Source: Paragordius varius | Lineage: Eukaryota; Nematomorpha | Assembly (NCBI GenBank): GCA_964247055.1 | Contig: OZ176054.1 | Location: 4,154,001 to 4,218,000 of the forward strand | Length of the DNA: 64,000 nucleotides | Reading direction: 5' to 3' | Part shown: in pieces, positions 11,315 through 23,700 of the stretch | Layout of the letters: the number at the start of each line of letters is the position of its first letter | Numbering within the stretch: the first letter of the stretch is position 1 | Program-made: the position numbers and the translations under genes | Notes under the pieces: model-generated | What the model was told of the DNA's origin: nothing | Seen by the model: only the letters and a program-made list of their open reading frames with translations | Database searches by the model: none

Positions 11315-14300
11315 TTATCTGCACTCCCATATTTTAACTGATTGGTCCACGCTTCCTGTAACCACATATGGTGCACTGTGATGCATATCTAATCATTAAA
11401 ATATATTAATAAATATTAGAAATTCCGTAAAATAATGGTAAGTATTAACAGAAAATTAAACTAAAGTTATGTCTGTAAATATTCATCTATCTGTTAATTC
11501 TCGTTTAATTTATCATTATATCATGAAATTGTCATACAACATTGTCAACACATTATTAAAATATTTTATTTTAATATATAACATTACACTTCAAGCTTTT
11601 AATGCTTTAAGCTAGTTTTCCGATTACGTCACATTTGTAATTTAAATTCTAATGAGTTGTACCTTAAACTTATAAAAAAATCTGAGGAAATTTATTCACC
11701 AAAAAATATTTTATAATATGTAAGATGTCTCTAAATGTCATAGGTAAAGAGTTTCTTATACTATCTGGGGTATGCATAAAATTATCCAAAATATATTCTT
11801 AAAAAAGACTGAAAAATCAACCCATTAAATAACATCTACATCTAATTTTTTGCCAAATAGTTTATGATTGTAAAATGCTAATTTTTGTAACATTAGATGA
11901 TTTTCGTTGCTTTTAAGGAGCATTAAAAAGCTACTTATATCGGTCCTTATACAATAGAATAGATTTTTAAAAATTAATATCTTAATAATTATATATCATA
12001 TTATGGAAAGATAAATATATATAATAAAAGTCGATGTTTACAAAAATCTGTCATTCAAAAAGTAAAAAAATCTCAGCTCCATATTTCAAATCCCTGTATT
12101 TTTCAACAATGCCATAAAAACTTTTTTACCTTTTTATTAGCTTTAAAAATTAATATTTATTATTGGTTTACAGATAATTAAATTATAATGTGAATTTGTA
12201 CCATATATCTAAATTATAACTATTAATATAAATTAAAACCGTAATACCGATAGATGTGCAGAAATGTGAATGAGCCTGTATTGTTTTGATGCATCTTTTG
12301 TTCTCAAGATCCCAAACACGTATGCTTTTATCATCGGATGCGCTTAAGAAATATTTTTGATTTGGATGCATGACTAAATCTCGGACCCAATTATCGTGTC
12401 CAATCTATTTAAGAGGTTTTACTATTATAACTTGGAAAAAAAAACTTAACAATTATTAAAATTTAAAATCTATTTTATAATAAAATTAATGATATAATAG
12501 TAAATTTTACGGTACCCATTATTCTCCAAATTCAATAAGTTATAAATTATTGTTGGTATTTAAAAAATAATTCTGAAAAACAAAATAAAAATTGAGGACG
12601 AATTTGGCATTATAAAATTATAACGCGATGAGACTTTATTTGTTATTCCTTATTGATTATTTCCGACATTTTAAAATCGCAATTAGGGGGAAGATCTATA
12701 AGTTGTATTAGGAAAAAATAGTTAAGATCCTATATTTTAACTTTATAATTAACTTTATAACAAGACATACTAATTCAACATTATATATTTTTACCAAAGT
12801 AAAGAGACAATAAGCAGCCAAAATATCCCAAATTTTTATGGTTTTGTCCCGGGATCCGGATATGAGAATTTGTTTGGTATATTCTATTTCATTGATTAGT
12901 TCAGCAGTGGAATTTTGAATTTTTTCATTGACATTGTTTGAGTATAGATCAGGGGCCCACATAATGCACTCCACCACATGATCGTGGCCTCGTAAATCCT
13001 TTTTGCAATCATTCAATCCAAAATTCCAAATTTTAATGGTCTAAAAAGGTAAAAACGGGTACTAAATGAATAATGTTAAAACAATTTAAAATGGGAAAAT
13101 TAATTGAGAAATAAGAAGAATATAAACGAAAAAAGAAGATTTTTACGTATTAGTTTATAAGTTTAATATTTTTAAACAATTTAATTTTACTTTATTGGTT
13201 AATTGAACATTATGAAACGGTAATTTTCCATAGTTTATAACAGTGAATATATACAATGTGATATCATAAAGTGTGTCAAATAAAATTGGTAGATAATTAA
13301 AAGCAATTATAAATATTCAAAAAATCATCTACCAATCTATCATAAATTTAGGAAAATTTAAATATGTATAAAACTTGATCGTTTGAGCAACTTGCAAACA
13401 TTGTTCCATCCAAATTAACCCTGACGCATCTGACCCATTCTCGATGTCCATATATGGTTTTTATGCAGTATCTAAAAATTTAACGGGTCTATTAAGAAAA
13501 TACTTTTTTAAAAAAATAATGTTTCACGTGACATTGTCATCCTAATCAGAATCGATCGTAATTTTATAATATTGTACATGACGCTTTCGTGACTGCAAAT
13601 TCCGTTTCAATAAGTATTTATGAAAATTTCTAAATTATGATTTATGGACAAATATAATTATAATAAATCTTGGTTTAGAAAGAAAAAAATTAAACACAGC
13701 TTAGATTTTAAAAGTTATAATACTGATTGATGAATAGTTAAAATTGGGTTCGCCGCTATCACGGAAATAAAATTATTAATAATGCTTAAATTAAATTTAC
13801 AAAAATAATTTTGATAATTAAATTGTTTTTTTGAATATAATAAAATAATTGAAATATCAGTTTTATATCAAAAAGTAAATAATTAATTTTACATAACTAA
13901 TATGATATATCTAATGTAAATAAATAGGTAAACGATAAATATTATAAAAAAATATTTATATAAAAAATTCTGCTTATACCCTGTAGATACTTCCCATATT
14001 TTAATGGTTTTATCCCGAGATGCAGACAGAATATGTAAGGACTGAGGTGTGAACGTAACAGACGAAACATTGTGATCATGTCCTCTTAACGTTTTAAGGC
14101 AAGTCAGAGTATTTATATCCCAAAGTTTAATCGTTAAATCCGCAGAACAAGATGCTATAAAATGGGAATACCGTATTCAAACAATTTTATAAAAAAAGAT
14201 ATTTCGGCTTAACTAAACTGATTTATTGTATATTTAAAAAAATAGGTATGGTCCAAACATCTTATTTTAATAAATTATTCATTTACAACAAATTATTAAT

Positions 14301-14903
14301 CACTTTATCAATATATACTCGTCTTTAAATAGAAAATATAAGTCACCTAATAATTTTCCTGCATTGTCCATGGCTAATTCTTGAACCGAATCTGTGTGGC
14401 CTTTAAGGGTTTTTTCTAACTCGCCACTATCCATGTCCCATAGTTTTATAGTAGCATCCTCACTACTTGAAAAAACAATATTAAACAGTGGATGAAATAT
14501 GACCTAAATGTTTTATTTTTTTTAACTTTGGTTACAGGGGCTCTATGACTCAAAAGAGTATATTTCTCTGGAGGTCGCGGAATCCATTCCGTAGGTGATC
14601 GTTTGTCTGTACAAGGGGCTCCAGATAAAAACTCTTTTTCTGCTTCATTTATTTTAGTTTCTAAATCAATTATCTTTTTTTGTAATCTTATGACTGATGT
14701 CCATTTCTTTTCTAATATACCAGCATGTTTTTTATTTTCATAATCCAAAATCTATCGATAAAAAATATTTTACATTGGCTTCTTTGCAAAACTCACTCAA
14801 TGTATTACAAAATCCATTGGAGTTTAAATAATCAGCTATTGCAAAATGCCTTAAATATAATTAAAAAATACAATTCCTCCCTTTGTCTATGTGAAAGAAC
14901 CAT
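11315..14903 (-). CDS. PAFAH1B1: LIS1 / PAFAH1B1, dynein regulator
   Basis: WD40 protein that binds the cytoplasmic dynein motor ring and controls its activity in nuclear positioning and mitosis. Nine exons: 14903-14872, 14849-14774, 14751-14527, 14503-14347, 14154-13980, 13471-13375, 13040-12795, 12404-12248, 11388-11315. They total 1,239 nt, i.e. 412 aa (human 410). The LisH domain begins '[19 protein letters not shown]', a coiled coil lies at about 52-80 ('[13 protein letters not shown]'), then '[20 protein letters not shown]' leads into seven WD40 blades ending '[16 protein letters not shown]'. The first three introns are 22, 22 and 23 nt; the remaining five are 192, 508, 334, 390 and 859 nt. 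The insert in blade 5 ('[23 protein letters not shown]') differs from vertebrates; otherwise the protein is highly conserved. It lies tail to tail with NFU1. Its partner dynein heavy chain is at 59355-63971. Confidence 0.96.
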
Positions 14904-15835
14904 CACATCAAATGTGGGTTTCGCTTAAACATATGTCAAGTGAAAAAAAGTCGATGGATATAATCATATTTATGCTTAGCATCATTTAAAAGGCACTAGA
15001 TATATGCCTAAAAATGCCACAGGCACTATTAAATACGACCTATTTTATTGTAAATTGTTTTGCCGGTTCTGAATCCCAACATTTAGGCCTATTAAACACG
15101 AAGAATTTCGGTATCAACTTGACCACCGGTTAAGACTATATAATCTGTCTCTCAAAAAAATTAAAGACTAACAAAAATGCAAAATTTTTCAATTGAATTA
15201 TTTTTAGGAAACTTGTAGATGTATTCAAACGCTATAGTTTTTTTTATTTTTTTAAGAATGAACAGAACATAATCAAGCCACTTTTATCAATATAGCCCTA
15301 GTACTTAACCACTCTCCAAAAAAACGATATTTCAAATAAGTTAAAAAAAATTTCGAAATATTTCGCCCAATATATAAAATGAGTAGTGGGTTAAGCAATT
15401 CCAAAAGGTTAATAAATAGTTGAGCGGCTACTAAAACTATGTTTTGGGCTTTTCTCATATGTAAAAATAGCACTTTGCAAAAAAAATTTGACTTTTAGCA
15501 ATTTTTCGCCCAAGTTATGAGACAAAAAACCGGGTTGTAGTATGTAACGGCGCAGTTTACAAAAATCGAAGATTTAATAATATCTTGATCGATTAAAAAA
15601 CATTAGAATTTTTATGGTTCTTTTTGTTTTGATCCAGTGTGGTAAATTCCTTCTTATAAAATAGCAAAATTGGCGCACTTGTCAATTAAATTTTTTGCTA
15701 AAATGTATACCAAAATTTATCATCAATATATCTCATAAAATATAATTAATGACTACCTAATTTATAATATATCTTAAAATAAGATGTGGACTTCAAAAGT
15801 CCTAAATTTTTGGACCGCTGTAAAAGGTTAATTTT
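14904..15835. other. Gene-free stretch upstream of LIS1
   Basis: No conserved reading frame seen. The part from about 15450 contains sequences related to the foldback family (for example 'GATGTGGACTTCAAAAGTCC' near 15783, comparable to 'GATGTGGGCTTCGAAAGTC' at 49650). The LIS1 promoter should lie at its left side but no specific box is convincing. Confidence 0.4.
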
Positions 15836-16394
15836 TTAACACTCCATTTTTCAGGGTAGTTTCATTTCCCAGAGCGATTTGAAAATAAATATCTTAAAAA
15901 GTATTTAAGGTATTAAGCCGAATGTAAAAATGTGTTTTCTTTGGTTTCTTAGGCTCATTTTACACAAAATATTTTTTAAAAAATATTAATTGTGAAAAAA
16001 ATTCATCCAAACTTTTTGCCGCCATTTTTTTCTATAAATATTTTTACATCGCTAATGCAACAGGCAAATAAATATATTTTATGGTAGAAAATGTAAATAA
16101 CTAACTTTAAAAAGCTTTTAGGCTACATTTTACCACCAAAAACTTGATATATTTTGTTTTAGCTGTTTGTTTTAATCGTGTTTTGAAGCTTTCACAATTT
16201 TAGAATCTATAAGTCTCGAAACTCTAAAAAATGTATGTTTTTTTATTTAATAAATGAGAATAATATTTGATAATTAAATTTTAGCTAAAATAACTTTCAA
16301 CACTGTAGGTATTTACAAAAGTGAGTTCTTAGATACAAAACTATCCCAAAAGGTAAACTAAGACAAAAAAAGTGAAAAGGTAATGAAGTGTTAT
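15836..16394 (+). mobile_element. TTAA-type short inverted-repeat element, copy A
   Basis: About 560 bp starting TTAACACTCCATTTTTCAGG and ending 'AAAAGGTAATGAAGTGTTA'. It aligns over most of its length with 48777-49304 and 52405-52921 through blocks such as 'AGAGCGATTTGAAA', 'TTAAAAAGTATTT', 'ATCGCTAATG', 'CCAAAAACTTGATAT'. Ends are inverted repeats (TTAACACTYCATTACCTTTT). It encodes no protein, so it is a non-autonomous (MITE-like) element; TTAA at both borders would fit a piggyBac-like target site, which is inference. Confidence 0.75.
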
Positions 16395-16429
16395 GATAAA
16401 CGTCCGAGATAGAGCGTATATAATGCTGG

Positions 16430-16767
16430 ATTTGCATACTTTGCCTCGAAATTTATAGAATATAATGAAGCGTATTATATGGTATTTTATGGGATGATCG
16501 AAAGGGTATACAATTTAAAAATTATAAAAACACTTTTTCTATGTAATTACATGCTTCTGAAGATTTTTGTCGCCTAAAAAATATTCCCATTTTGAGAGTA
16601 AAGAAATTTTATAAATTATGATAGGATAGATATCTTGAGAAGCATCAAACTTTTCAAAGTGTTTCTATCCGTTTCTACCTGCCTAGATATACCATTAAAA
16701 AAGAGATCCAAAAATTTAAGAGGGATCCCATATCTAAAACTTTAAATTTATATGAAAAATAAATATA

Positions 16768-16798
<31 letters not shown>

Positions 16799-17000
16799 TA
16801 ATATGGAATGGCGCATTTAGCTTTCATTAGAATGTGCACTGATTTCGCAATTTTTTGATAGGGAACAATCACGAAATAAGTAGAATATTTCCTAATACTC
16901 ATACCCTCAAACCAAAAGCACGATTAACCCGATTACATTTTCATAATTATAATTCATTAGGATATTTTGCACTTTTATAACATTTGTTCGTCTCTAATGA
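16430..17000. repeat. Diverged foldback-family piece
   Basis: Segments such as 'AAAACACTTTTTCTATGTAA' (16530) and 'CCAAAAGCACGATTAACCCG' (16914) correspond to arm sequences of the foldback elements at 35450-36846 and 49400-50480. A (TA)n microsatellite interrupts it at 16771-16799. Boundaries are uncertain; a further piece, with 'AACCCACATCTAAAAAAATT', lies at about 17640-17950. Confidence 0.5.
16771..16799. repeat. (TA)n microsatellite
   Basis: An uninterrupted alternating T/A run of about 28 bases. Confidence 0.9.
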
Positions 17001-17117
17001 AAGTATTTTGTGATTAACAAATTTTATAAACTATAAATAGAAAGATGAACGATTTTTTCAATTAACTGAGAAGGAAAAGTTGTTCAGTATCATCGAATTA
17101 TGTATAATATCCTAGGG

Positions 17118-17340
17118 CAGTGATACTCAAATCGCGGCCCATGCGCCGCATGCGGCTCTCTAAGTGTATTTATCGCCTTAAAGTATTTATTTTGATTAAT
17201 CTGAAAATGTGTCAAACAGCATTAAATCTTTATCGGTATTATGGCCCTTGGAAGCTATTTTTTGGAGAAACTTTTGATGTAGGGTGTTTTCCTACCGTTT
17301 TAACCATACTAAAAAATACAAAAAAACACTGTTCTCAAAA
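17118..17340. mobile_element. Second-family hAT terminal fragment
   Basis: CAGTGATACTCAAATCGCGG followed by 'CCCATGCGCCGCATGCGGCT' resembles the left end of the hAT at 54570. A CACTG occurs at about 17327-17331 as a possible right end but no 8-bp duplication supports it. It may be a small internal-deletion derivative. Confidence 0.5.
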
Positions 17341-17974
17341 TTTGGCCAGAAATATTTTTTTAAAAAAGCATGCATTTAAACACTAATAATATCTGTTGGT
17401 AGGGTGACGACGAAGGGTTGTTAAAGATTGGTATTAACGTTGTGAATAATGAAGGAAATAAAAATAAATTTATTAAATACTCAAATTTTCGCCCAATGAT
17501 ATCATCAGGAGTTGTCAAAAAAACTTAAAATAAAGTACAACAAAGGAATAAATAAAATGAAATTAAATGTGTGACAAATCAATAATTATAAATTGATATA
17601 ATAGACAAAGGAAAGTAACATAAAAGAAACCGTTTTATAATCTTGTAAAGATGCCATAATCTACTATCTAATAAAAAATTTTATCGCGATATCTCAGCAT
17701 TTTAGCGTGTTTTCAAGAAAACTGGCCCCTTTTTTAGGGGGGCAAAAATTTGAAATATTCGTAACCCACATCTAAAAAAATTTTCTAAAAAATATTGTGC
17801 TTTTTAAATATAGTGTGTGATGTATTATTATTATTATGATATTTTTGGAATAAAGCATATAGCTTTGACCAAAATTTTTTTATTTAGTATACGTTTTAAA
17901 ATTTAGCATGAAATATTACTCCACCTCGATTTTGTGCATTGTGTAAATAGATCTAAAAATATTAGAATCTATAT

Positions 17975-18870
17975 ATTTATAAAAATGGAAAATGCTGGCT
18001 TTGTGATCTGGTACAGGAAAACCGGTAGACCCATTCAAATCCAAACATCGAAAAAATATAATCATTAATGAATGCCCCGACAATAGCTTCGCCCTTTTTT
18101 TGAAATAGGCCCCAACGGGTTTTTTTTTGAAAACAGAAGTCCACAAAAATCGTGTCTTTGAGACAATTTTCCGGAGAACGTGTTGGACCCTTCAATTTCA
18201 AATATGATTTTTATTTAGTTATTTTGGATTGCGCCAAACATAGTCGAGTCACTTATTTGATTTAGGCCCTCTTTTTACCCGCTCCCCCCGTAAAATGCCA
18301 CCTTTTTCAAAAAACAAAGACCACAAAAATATTTTTTTAAATTGATTTTTCGCCCTAGGTATGAGACTGTAAAAATTCAGTATGGATTCCACGTATTCCC
18401 TGTTAAAAGGCAAAAATTTTAGTCAGCGTTTCTTTGATGATAGCTGCTGGGTAAGGAGCTACCCGCTAAAAACTGATTCCTCATGTAACTTTGTGATCTG
18501 TTTCCGGAAAACCGTTGAACCCATTCAATCCAAATATCGAAAAAATATAATCATTAATGAATGCCCCGACAATAGCTTCGCCCTTTTTTGGAATTAGGTC
18601 CCCAGTTCGGGCCTACCCCGTGTGAAAAATGGGTTAAGTCAATTTTTTGGAGAACGTGTTGGACCATTCAATTTCAAATATGATTTTTGTTTACTTATTT
18701 TTGATCGCGCTGAACATAGTCGACTTACTTTTTTGATTTAGGCCCTCTTTTTACCCGCTCCCCCTGTAAAATGCCATTTTTTCAAAAATCAAAGTCCACA
18801 AAAATAATTTTAAATCTATTTTTCCCCCAAGTAACCAATAAATTAGTATGAATGCACCGTTTTAAGATTC
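17975..18870. repeat. About 480-bp sequence in two tandem diverged copies
   Basis: 'GAATGCCCCGACAATAGCTT' occurs at about 18070 and 18559, 'GGAGAACGTGTTGGACC' at about 18174 and 18647, and 'TTTAGGCCCTCTTTTTACCC' at about 18260 and 18736, all about 470-490 bp apart in the same orientation. It has no credible coding content; the apparent small frames are not conserved between copies. Related blocks occur in the 3720-5340 repeat region. Confidence 0.8.
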
Positions 18871-18960
18871 CTATTAGATCATAGCTATTAAATAATGTTT
18901 CGAAATAATCCACATATGTAGATCATTTTATTGTCCCTTTTTTCAAATAAATTTCCCCAC

Positions 18961-18978
18961 CCCCCCCCCCCCCCCCCC
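18961..18978. repeat. Poly-C run of 18
   Basis: Eighteen consecutive C residues, preceded by CCCCA, in an otherwise very AT-rich region. It could be genuine or mark an assembly/sequencing difficulty. Confidence 0.85.
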
Positions 18979-18979
18979 A

Positions 18980-19019
18980 GAAGTCCGAAGGACTTCCTCG
19001 GGCTGCGTAGCAGCACGAG
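18980..19019. repeat. GC-rich double hairpin
   Basis: Two adjacent stem-loops: GAAGTCC-GAA-GGACTTC (18980-18996, perfect 7-bp stem) and CTCGGGCTGC-GTA-GCAGCACGAG (18997-19019, 10-bp stem with one mismatch). It directly follows the poly-C run and is far more GC-rich than its surroundings. The layout resembles the double-hairpin elements known in organelle genomes of some fungi and algae; that likeness is the only basis for a label. Confidence 0.8.
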
Positions 19020-19047
19020 ATTTACGCTAGTAATAAAATAAAAAATA

Positions 19048-20185
19048 TCAGGTTTAATTATAAGTCTTTAACGGCTTTTAGTAAAAAAGCACGTAATTTT
19101 GGAAAGATATCAATTTATTTTATCCAAAATATTGTATATCATCTACACATCGCCCCCATTAAATTTGATTGTCTTTTGTGGCAAACCATACGTGGTCATT
19201 TTCCAAGATCTTCGAAGTTATTAAGTGCTGCTCTGCGCGCGTACCTGTTGATGCAAAGAAATAGTCAGATGGCGGGTCAGGAGAATACAGCGGCGGAATA
19301 TTTTTCCATCGAAGAGATTTTAAGGTGTTTTTCGCTGGTTTTCCGTGAGACGGAACATTGTCTATAGTAAAAATGACTTGGTAATGCTTTCTGGCCCATT
19401 CCAGTCGTTTTTCGATCTTCAAATTTCTCCTTGGTGACAATATTATGTATTAACGGTTTCACAAGTTCTAAAAAGTTCATAATACACAATACCGCTTTTT
19501 TCCACCAGACGCAGAGCATGGTCTTGTCGAATCGAAATGGCCTTGGTGGTGATGGGTCGACTTGGTAAGGTAAAAGCCACGATTTTTTCCTCTTGGATTT
19601 ACAAACAACCCACCTCTCATCACCCTCACGATTCGATGCATAAATGCTCTCCTTTCTTGACGTTGAGGCAGTATTCCACAAGTCACTTTGTGATTTTCGA
19701 TTTAACGTTTATTCAAATTGGGGAAAACTATTGGTTTTTCCCATCGCTCGTAGATGCGTATTATTTTTTATGATGCATGAATGATTTCGCCAATTTCCGT
19801 TGAGTTTGAAAGTCTTCTACCATTAAATCTTTCACTTTATCGTCTTGGCAGCTGGGTGGTCTACCAGAGCCCCGACTCTCTTTCACATTGAAATCAAGAC
19901 TTTTAAATTTGCAAAACTGGTTTAATTTTAATCGATGGAATATGTTCTCCATAGGTTTCTACCAGCAGATGACTTTCAGCTGCCTTTTTCTTCCGGAATA
20001 GGAAAAGCAATGCGTGCCTCGTGCACAAAATTCCACATGATTAATGAATGATAAAGACTTGTCGGATTCAACTTTTGTCTGTTTGTCGTTTGATGTGAGA
20101 GGAACATAACGATGTATGTGTCAAATAATCGTCTGCATACAAACCGACCTTTACTAAACCGGTAATGACTCATGACTACACCTGA
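19048..20185 (-). mobile_element. mariner-type DNA transposon, decayed
   Basis: A 1,138-bp element bordered by TA (19046-19047 and 20186-20187). Imperfect inverted repeats of about 30 bp: the left end TCAGGTTTAATTATAAGTCT and the inverse of the right end TCAGGTGTAGTCATGAGTCA continue with 'TTAACGG' and 'TTACCGG'. Size, TA target and coding content all fit mariner. Confidence 0.88.
19159..20173 (-). pseudogene. mariner transposase remnant
   Basis: Minus-strand pieces follow mariner order: an N-terminal segment (about 20173-19976), 'KESRGSGRPPS' (about 19870), 'GDERWVV' with the first catalytic Asp (about 19615), 'RKKSWLLP', 'MLCVWWKKAVL' (about 19500), 'TIDNVPSHGKPAKNTLKSL' with the second Asp (about 19360) and 'YSPDPPSDYFF' with the third (about 19275). 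The frame is broken several times between these blocks, so it is not functional. Apparent + strand frames over the same interval are shadows. Confidence 0.87.
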
Positions 20186-20728
20186 TATATCAAATTTTTA
20201 TTTTCAATTTAATTTTAGTGTGCCAAAAAAGTAAGACATTGTATAAATCAAATTCAATAATATCTAATTTAAGCTTTTTTAAGAAGAAAGTAATGGGTAT
20301 CATAAAAATTAAAAGGAATCCATTTTGGGTGATTCTTCATTAATCAACATTTTCGAATTGAATAACCATATGACCAGCATTTTAGCAACCAGTGTTATGT
20401 CCAAGGCAAATAATCGCATCTAGGTATTATTAAAATATGTTATTTTGAGTTATGACGTTTGACACTCTTGATGTAGAGTCGCCTTATATAATATAATCAA
20501 TGTTAAAATATTGTAAATTTAATTGATAGTATATATTATCATTTGCAATTTAATTATAAAAGGACTAAAAATATAATTTTAGACGGAAAAAGCCATATAT
20601 CCTGTTTATGAAATGTGGAAATATAATGTGACATATATTAAAGATAATTACTTAATTATAATTTATAAGTTGTAATAGGAATGTTATAAATTAGATGATG
20701 CCTTAAGCAAACGATATTTAATGGTAAA
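20186..20728. other. Spacer upstream of the PAN/ZP gene
   Basis: Very AT-rich, no reading frame or repeat identified. It should contain the promoter of the following gene; no individual element is convincing. Confidence 0.4.
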
Positions 20729-23700
20729 ATGCATTTTATTATAGTAGGCTTCTATATTTTTTGCCATGTGTACCCTTTATATTCAAGTATCAACCACTTG
20801 TCGTTTAATTAATAGGTTGTGTGGCTACATTTTACCGTATTGGCAGCATTAATTCTGGTTATGATTTGGACATGTCAAGAAATGACAAAAACAAATTATT
20901 GAAATGCTTTGATACATGTAAAGAAAACAATAGTTGTATCGGATTTAACCATGATAAACAATGCAATTATTTTACCAATATTTCCGAATACGGGCACAAA
21001 ACTACTGATGATGGATACTTTAAAAAAATTTGCCTAAAGCCGCTAAGCAAGTTTAAAATTTTTTGACAATATAACCGTATGTCATGTTAATTTTAGTATG
21101 AAAAACACGTGTACATCCAAATGGGTTTTTCAATTATTTTTGCATGCTGATTTACCCCCTAATACGGCCAATAAAGTAATATGGAATGTGACCAAATTTG
21201 AATGCCTCGAACAGTGTTTTTCAAGCCCCGAGAAACAATGTTCCTCATTAGCATACAACTACTATGAGATGAAATGTTCGTTATCTTACTCCTACTTCTA
21301 TAATGGACCATATAGTCTGCTAACGAATTCGGACGCAGATTATTTTGAAAATACGTGTCATTTAGGTATGTGGTAAATTTTAATGAATTATTATCAAAAT
21401 TCAACATTGAAACTTAAATAAAATATAATAAAACAGTGGGATAAAGTATTCTGAAATATTTAAATTAATTATATAAATTTTATTTTACACTATATTGAAG
21501 GCGAGATATAGAGATAAATTTTATTAATATAAAGATATTTTAATGTAATAAAATGATACATATGGCGATATAACATATGTGTGACTGAAGTCAAATTGGT
21601 TTTTTCTTAAAAATGCTACCCTATACTTAAACATAGGGTTCGAAAACATAATTTAAAGGTTTGATATATATGCATAATTTTCAAATTATCAAAGTGTAGT
21701 AAAAGTATTTAGATATATATTTCTAGCAGTTCAAATTAACAACAAATATAATCAATTTTTCCTTAACCTAAAATATTCCTGAATAATTTACCATTTAGTC
21801 TTTTGCCTATTTTATATTTAAGTAAAATAACTTTAATCCCTTTTTATATATGGACGGGAGTCTGAGGCCAAAACGCCCAAAATTAATTAAAACAAAATTT
21901 GGACATCCCGTGATGTCAGTTTAAAAACGAAAATACGGCATGCCATTGCAAATATTTTCCCAACCTTTCTTTACGGGTGTGAAGGATGGGTCCTAAAAAA
22001 TCAAACGAACGGATAATAAATTCCTTGAAACGAAGGGTGTGGAAACTTCCAAATATGACAAAAAGAAAAACTAACAATATATAAAAATAAATTCGATCCT
22101 GATATGTCATAGCTTGGCATGTTCATCGGCATCAAACTGATCCTACTTTGCCACACTGTGAGATCTAACTCATTGGATAAGTCCTTGGTGTTTTAGTGGT
22201 CGTAAAAGGGGCCGAAGAAGAATAAGTTGGATGAACAATATTCCAAAATAAACAAATACGACCTTGGCGGAAGTCAACATTAAAACTAAAGATTACAATC
22301 TATGCAGAAGTTTTTTTTGCAATATTGCAAAATGTTGACTACGACTGTAGCGACACATCCCATTTTCCGTAATGAAACACAATGCACTGATGAGATTTAA
22401 CAAATTAAGGACGTGCAATCTTTTTCTATGGCTAATAGTAAATGCATTTGATATAAATTAGCAAGTGAACTTTTTATTCGCCAATGAAAAAACAAAAATG
22501 TATTAAAATCCGTGTGTCTCAAGTAAAATATTTAGCTATTTACTTAACGATCAACAGCAGACCGAGTATTTATTGCTTGATTTGGCGCCACCATTTTCCT
22601 ATAAAGAAATTTTATATAATCGGCGATCGTAAAACAAAATCGAAAGCAATAATCATCTACGCTCCTTTAAACAAGCCAAAATCAATTTATATCGCCCGTA
22701 GATATAGTTTCATGTAAAAATATGATGAAATTGATAAAATGATCTTGTTTATAATACAGCAAAATGATATAAAAAATGGTATTAATATTTTTATTTTCCT
22801 TAAAAATGGTTTTCAACCATTCAAAAATATCACTTTGCGGCTCTTAAGGGGGCATTTTCTAGGTTTTCTCGCGGTTTTCGCCTTGCTTGGATAACGGTTA
22901 AAAAGAAAAAAAGGCCTTAATAGATTTTCCTCTAATCTTATTGTACAATATATTATGACCAATAAATTTCATATATGTTTGCGCAGAGCGTAACGGAGCG
23001 GTTTTAAAATCCCACTTTAAGATTGGGAGGGAGGATTTTAGTGCCTAACCATTAAATTTCATTATAACCATCCTACTTTATTTATGTTTTCGGAGGCGTA
23101 ACAAAGTGTTTTAGAATATACCACTTAGGTTCAGCCCGAGAAGTGAACTGTCAAAAAGTGGATGCATTTCGAATCAAAACATACGTCTCTCTAGATATTA
23201 ATAATTTTTTATCATTTCGATTTTAAATTGCTTGGAAACAAGCCTAATTTTATTCTTCCCAAAAAACAAAACAACCAAATTTTGATCCTATTTTATTCAG
23301 TCATAGTGATGCGTAACACACAAAATATTTTAAAAATATTTTATCAAAGCAAAATTGATGATATTTGTTAGTGAGAGGATAAATTTTTAAAAAATGATAC
23401 AACATTAAGAGAAGTTTAACTACTTCTATATCTTCTTTAAACGGAAGCATGTTATCTCATATAGGTAAATATTTTTGCAAATATCACCAACAAAAACGCA
23501 ACTTTCGTTTGTCAAGAGTCAAAACGGGAAACATAAGTGAAGGTCATTGTAAAAATATATGTTCCAATTCTCATGCATGCATAGCTTACCAGTATACTGC
23601 CAACATGTGTCAAATAATACACAAAATGCACACCTCATTAACACTTAGTAAAACCGTCAATGTCAAGCACCATTGTTTAAACGGTAAATTGAATTTGCAT

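Noticed and set aside
17916-18597. Frames over the 480-bp tandem repeat
   Set aside because: The frame is not conserved between the two copies, so coding is unlikely.
19176-19773. Open + strand frames across the mariner
   Set aside because: They are antisense shadows of the minus-strand transposase, whose D-containing blocks are recognisable; the + frames match nothing.
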